Shown piece after piece: positions 14,045-17,614 of a DNA stretch of 17,614 bases. The position numbers were made by a program, and so were the translations under genes. Numbering within the stretch: the first letter of the stretch is position 1; the number at the start of each line of letters is the position of its first letter. Origin of the DNA: CAZOWW01 sp964583765 (GTDB lineage Bacteria; Actinomycetota; Actinomycetes; Actinomycetales; Kineosporiaceae); assembly GCA_964583765.1 (NCBI GenBank), contig CAZOWW010000118.1, positions 1-17,614 of the forward strand, in the 5' to 3' direction. Below the pieces are notes generated by a model, which was given only the letters and a program-made list of their open reading frames with translations, made no database searches and was not told the DNA's origin.

Positions 14045-14617
14045 ATGGCGAGGCCGGACAAGGTGGCCGCGGTCGCCGAGATCACGGATCGGTTCCGTGC
14101 ATCGAACGCCGCAGTGCTCACCGAGTACCGCGGGCTCACCGTGGCGCAGCTCACCCAGCTCCGCAAGAGCATCGGGGGCCACGCCACGTACGCCGTGGTG
14201 AAGAACACGCTGACCGAGATCGCCGCGAAGGAGGCCGGAATCACGGCCTTCGCGGGGCAGCTCGCCGGGCCGACCGCGATCGCGTTCGTGACCGGTGACC
14301 CGGTCGAGACCGCCAAGGGTCTGCGTGACTTCGCCAAGACGTATCCCGCGCTGGTCATCAAGGCTGGTGTCCTTGATGGCAAGCCGCTCTCGGCGGAAGA
14401 GGTCAGGAAGCTCGCGGACCTGGAGTCGCGCGAGGTTCTCCTGGCGAAGACCGCCGGAGTGCTCAAGGCGGCGTTGAACAACGCCGCCTACCTCTTCGCC
14501 GCGCCGTTGGCGCAGGCCGCACGCACCGTCGAGGCGCTGCGGCAGCAGGTGGAGAGTTCCTCTGCCCCCGCGACCCCGGCCGAGGCCGTGGGCTCCGAGG
14601 AGACCCCCGAGGGCTGA
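14045..14617 (+). CDS. rplJ: 50S ribosomal protein L10
   Basis: A 190-residue L10 that forms the base of the ribosomal stalk and holds the L7/L12 dimers. The N-terminal rRNA-binding part starts MARPDKVAAVAEI and includes LTEYRGLTVAQLTQLRK and VKNTLTEIAAKEAG. The C-terminal helix that docks L12 is ALRQQVESSSAP and the residues before it. An Ala/Glu/Pro tail ends the protein, somewhat longer than average. ATG 14045 is set by homology of MARPDKV and by AAGGAGG immediately upstream, although that site is unusually close (three bases). The frame is open back to 13955, but those codons lie in the leader hairpin. It is regulated by its own product through the leader, if the family rule holds. Confidence 0.97.
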   Translation: MARPDKVAAVAEITDRFRASNAAVLTEYRGLTVAQLTQLRKSIGGHATYAVVKNTLTEIAAKEAGITAFAGQLAGPTAIAFVTGDPVETAKGLRDFAKTYPALVIKAGVLDGKPLSAEEVRKLADLESREVLLAKTAGVLKAALNNAAYLFAAPLAQAARTVEALRQQVESSSAPATPAEAVGSEETPEG

Positions 14618-14621
14618 ACCG

Positions 14622-14644
14622 CCCGCCCATATCGCGGGGGCGGG
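14622..14644 (+). promoter_or_regulatory. hairpin between rplJ and rplL
   Basis: CCCGCCC (14622-14628) pairs with GGGCGGG (14638-14644) across a nine-base loop, five bases after the rplJ stop. A partial terminator, processing site or mRNA stabiliser here could help set the one-to-many L10:L12 ratio; this is inference. Confidence 0.4.
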
Positions 14645-14704
14645 TACGCCCGGCAGGACCCCGCGTGACAGGTCCGAGTGACTGACACGGAAGGAAACGC
14701 CACC

Positions 14705-15091
14705 ATGGCGAAGCTCAGCACCGACGAGCTGATCGATGCGTTCAAGGAGCTCACGCTCATCGAGCTCTCGGAGTTCGTGAAGAAGTTCGAGGAGACCTTC
14801 GAGGTCACCGCCGCCGCCCCGGTCGCGGTCGGCGTCGTCGGCGCCGCCGGTGCCGCCGAGGTCCCCGTCGAGGAGGAGCAGGACGAGTTCGACGTCGTCC
14901 TCGAGGCCGCCGGCGACAAGAAGATCCAGGTCATCAAGGAGGTGCGCGCGCTCACGAGCCTCGGCCTGAAGGAGGCCAAGGACCTCGTGGACGGCGCCCC
15001 GAAGGTCGTCCTGGAGAAGGTCACCAAGGAGGCCGCGGAGAAGGCCAAGGCTGCCCTCGAGGGCGCCGGCGCCAAGGTCACCCTCAAGTAG
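14705..15091 (+). CDS. rplL: 50S ribosomal protein L7/L12
   Basis: A 128-residue L12, standard length. The N-terminal dimerisation and L10-binding helices run MAKLSTDELIDAFKELTLIELSEF... to about 35, then comes an Ala/Val/Gly hinge (about 38-58), then the factor-binding C-terminal domain with DEFDVVLEAAGDKKIQVIKE and LGLKEAKDLVDGAPK. It recruits translation GTPases. ATG 14705 is chosen by family start (MAKLS) and AAGGA nine bases upstream; the frame is open to 14678 but without support. It follows rplJ by 87 bases with a hairpin between. A strong terminator pair starts 11 bases after the stop. Confidence 0.98.
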   Translation: MAKLSTDELIDAFKELTLIELSEFVKKFEETFEVTAAAPVAVGVVGAAGAAEVPVEEEQDEFDVVLEAAGDKKIQVIKEVRALTSLGLKEAKDLVDGAPKVVLEKVTKEAAEKAKAALEGAGAKVTLK

Positions 15092-15102
15092 GTCGTCCCG
15101 CC

Positions 15103-15169
15103 GACCGCGGGCATGTCCCGGCGGTCGCGGCGCGAGTCCGGGCGGACGGGTCCTCGACCCGTCCGCCCG
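15103..15169 (+). terminator. double hairpin terminator after rplL
   Basis: A first stem (15103-15111 with 15117-15126, one bulge) is followed by a perfect 13-bp stem, 15139-15151 with 15157-15169, loop CCTCG. No T-run follows. This is the strongest perfect stem in the window and should end most rplJ-rplL transcription, leaving rpoB to its own promoter. Confidence 0.75.
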
Positions 15170-15183
15170 CGTCGTCCGCCGAC

Positions 15184-15224
15184 CGTGTTCCTCCGAATCG
15201 TGTTCCCTCAGCTCGTGTTCCCTC
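15184..15224 (+). repeat. 15-base-period triple repeat
   Basis: CGTGTTCCTC (15184-15193), CGTGTTCCCTC (15199-15209) and CGTGTTCCCTC (15214-15224) recur with exact 15-base spacing. A degenerate fourth copy (CCGGTTCCTCC, 15230-15240) follows. It lies just past the rplL terminator. Function unknown. Confidence 0.8.
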
Positions 15225-15440
15225 GGTCCCCGGTTCCTCCCACCGTCACGCCGGGTAGGCGCCCGCCGGGGCCCGCGCCCGTCCGTTCCGGTCCGCTCCC
15301 GATCTCCGGCCCCCTCCCCACGGCGCCGTGCGTCCGCCCGCCGGGGCGGTGGCCGGTGGCGGCCGTCACGGAGGATCCTGGCCCTCGGAGCCGTCCCGCA
15401 CGGCCCTTCTCGAAGGTGAAACCTGTCCGAGATGTGTGAT

Positions 15441-15461
15441 TCGGCACACCGGATGTGCCGA
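15441..15461. repeat. perfect inverted repeat, operator- or hairpin-like
   Basis: TCGGCACA (15441-15448) and TGTGCCGA (15454-15461) are exact complements around CCGGA. The form suits a dimeric regulator's operator or a short RNA hairpin. It lies about 230 bases upstream of the rpoB promoter. Confidence 0.6.
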
Positions 15462-15673
15462 GAGTGCTCCCGTAGGGCGAACAGGGTGAACGTCGGCCAC
15501 TGATGGTGCGTGGGGGGTTGACGTGCTCTTCCGGGGCCGCCATGCTCGTCACAGCCGGAAGCCGGTGGGGTAGCTCCCAGGGGAAGAGCAGACCCGACCG
15601 TTCCGGGTCGGTGTCCCGAGCAGCAGCGGGTGGTGGTCCTCCGCCCAGCGACCCCTGCCGCGCGGTGTCCTTC

Positions 15674-15703
15674 TTGGACATCTCTCTGTGTGGCGTGTAC
15701 AGT
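15674..15703 (+). promoter_or_regulatory. rpoB promoter
   Basis: TTGGAC (15674-15679) and TACAGT (15698-15703) are 18 bases apart, each close to the vegetative sigma-factor consensus. A start near 15710 follows. It is the best -35/-10 pair seen in the window. Confidence 0.7.
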
Positions 15704-15797
15704 TGCGCTTTGCGCTGTCCTGTGCCCTGACGCGTTCGCCGTCATGGGGCTCACGACGTGCGCACGTTACGCCCGCAGGCCCGTGGAAGGACCCCTC
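15704..15797 (+). promoter_or_regulatory. rpoB leader with small hairpins
   Basis: Just after the promoter is GCGC-TTT-GCGC. I recall similar TTTGCGCTG segments downstream of other actinobacterial rpoB promoters, unverified. Next is a stem CCC-TGACG/CGTCA-T-GGG (15725-15732 with 15740-15748), then a perfect palindrome ACGTGCGCACGT (15756-15767) and AAGGA (15787-15791). Confidence 0.45.

Positions 15798-17614
<1,817 letters not shown>

Larger units (their letters stand above)
15170..15673. other. long rplL-rpoB spacer without a credible gene
   Basis: Open frames here are low-complexity Pro/Arg/Gly and I reject them. The stretch holds a 15-base-period triple repeat (15184-15224), a palindrome CACGGCGCCGTG (15319-15330), an 8-bp perfect inverted repeat (15441-15461) and a stem GACCCG/CGGGTC (15591-15596 with 15604-15609). 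Further promoters are possible but not identifiable. Confidence 0.7.

Noticed and set aside
15208..15681. 157-residue minus-strand frame in the rplL-rpoB spacer
   Set aside because: Low-complexity Gly/Pro/Arg/Thr content, no recognised domain, and it overlaps repeats and the rpoB promoter region.
13577..15754. 725-residue minus-strand frame over rplJ and rplL
   Set aside because: Antisense shadow of two unmistakable ribosomal protein genes; Arg/Gly/Leu-rich without domains.

Overview
The window is very GC-rich and comes from an actinobacterium. The evidence is the gene order tRNA-Trp, secE, nusG, rplK, rplA, then rplJ, rplL, rpoB; a TTG-started rpoB; abundant GTG starts; GC-rich hairpin terminators; and LppX-like lipoproteins. 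The family is not resolved from sequence alone; a Kineosporia/Micrococcales-type organism is a guess.

Left part (1-7258) is accessory. It opens with the end of a regulator-like gene whose N-terminus lies outside the window. Six bases later comes a predicted GT-A glycosyltransferase-like gene; the two look like one transcription unit. Convergent to them, on the minus strand, is a five-gene block read from 6790 down to 2306: GNAT acetyltransferase, ABC ATPase, ABC-2 permease, NarL-type histidine kinase, NarL-type response regulator. Three of its four junctions are 4-base ATGA stop/start overlaps, so a modifying enzyme, an exporter and a two-component sensor appear to be expressed together. Upstream is an AT-rich pocket (6915-7009) with nested inverted repeats, then an apparent N-terminal gene remnant with one membrane segment (7058-about 7234).

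Middle part (7259-11465): a class I aminotransferase on the minus strand diverges from the plus-strand unit tRNA-Trp, secE, nusG, rplK, rplA, which ends at a strong hairpin terminator (11433-11465). The spacers hold potential RNA structures, including a possible alternative-pairing leader ahead of tRNA-Trp and a duplicated Shine-Dalgarno segment ahead of rplK.

Right part (11466-17614): two tandem lipoprotein genes, apparently diverged paralogues, sit between rplA and rplJ. Then come a promoter and L10-type leader, rplJ, rplL, a strong hairpin terminator, a roughly 700-base spacer without a credible gene (containing a 15-base-period triple repeat, a perfect inverted repeat and the rpoB promoter), and the first 605 codons of rpoB, with an apparently wild-type rifampicin-binding region.

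The core genes do translation (L11, L1, L10, L7/L12, tRNA-Trp), transcription (NusG, RNA polymerase beta) and secretion (SecE). The best candidate for something undescribed is the left-edge pair of a SLOG-like sensor/regulator and a GT-A-like enzyme. Next come the AT-rich nested-repeat element with its adjacent gene fragment, and the structured tRNA-Trp leader.
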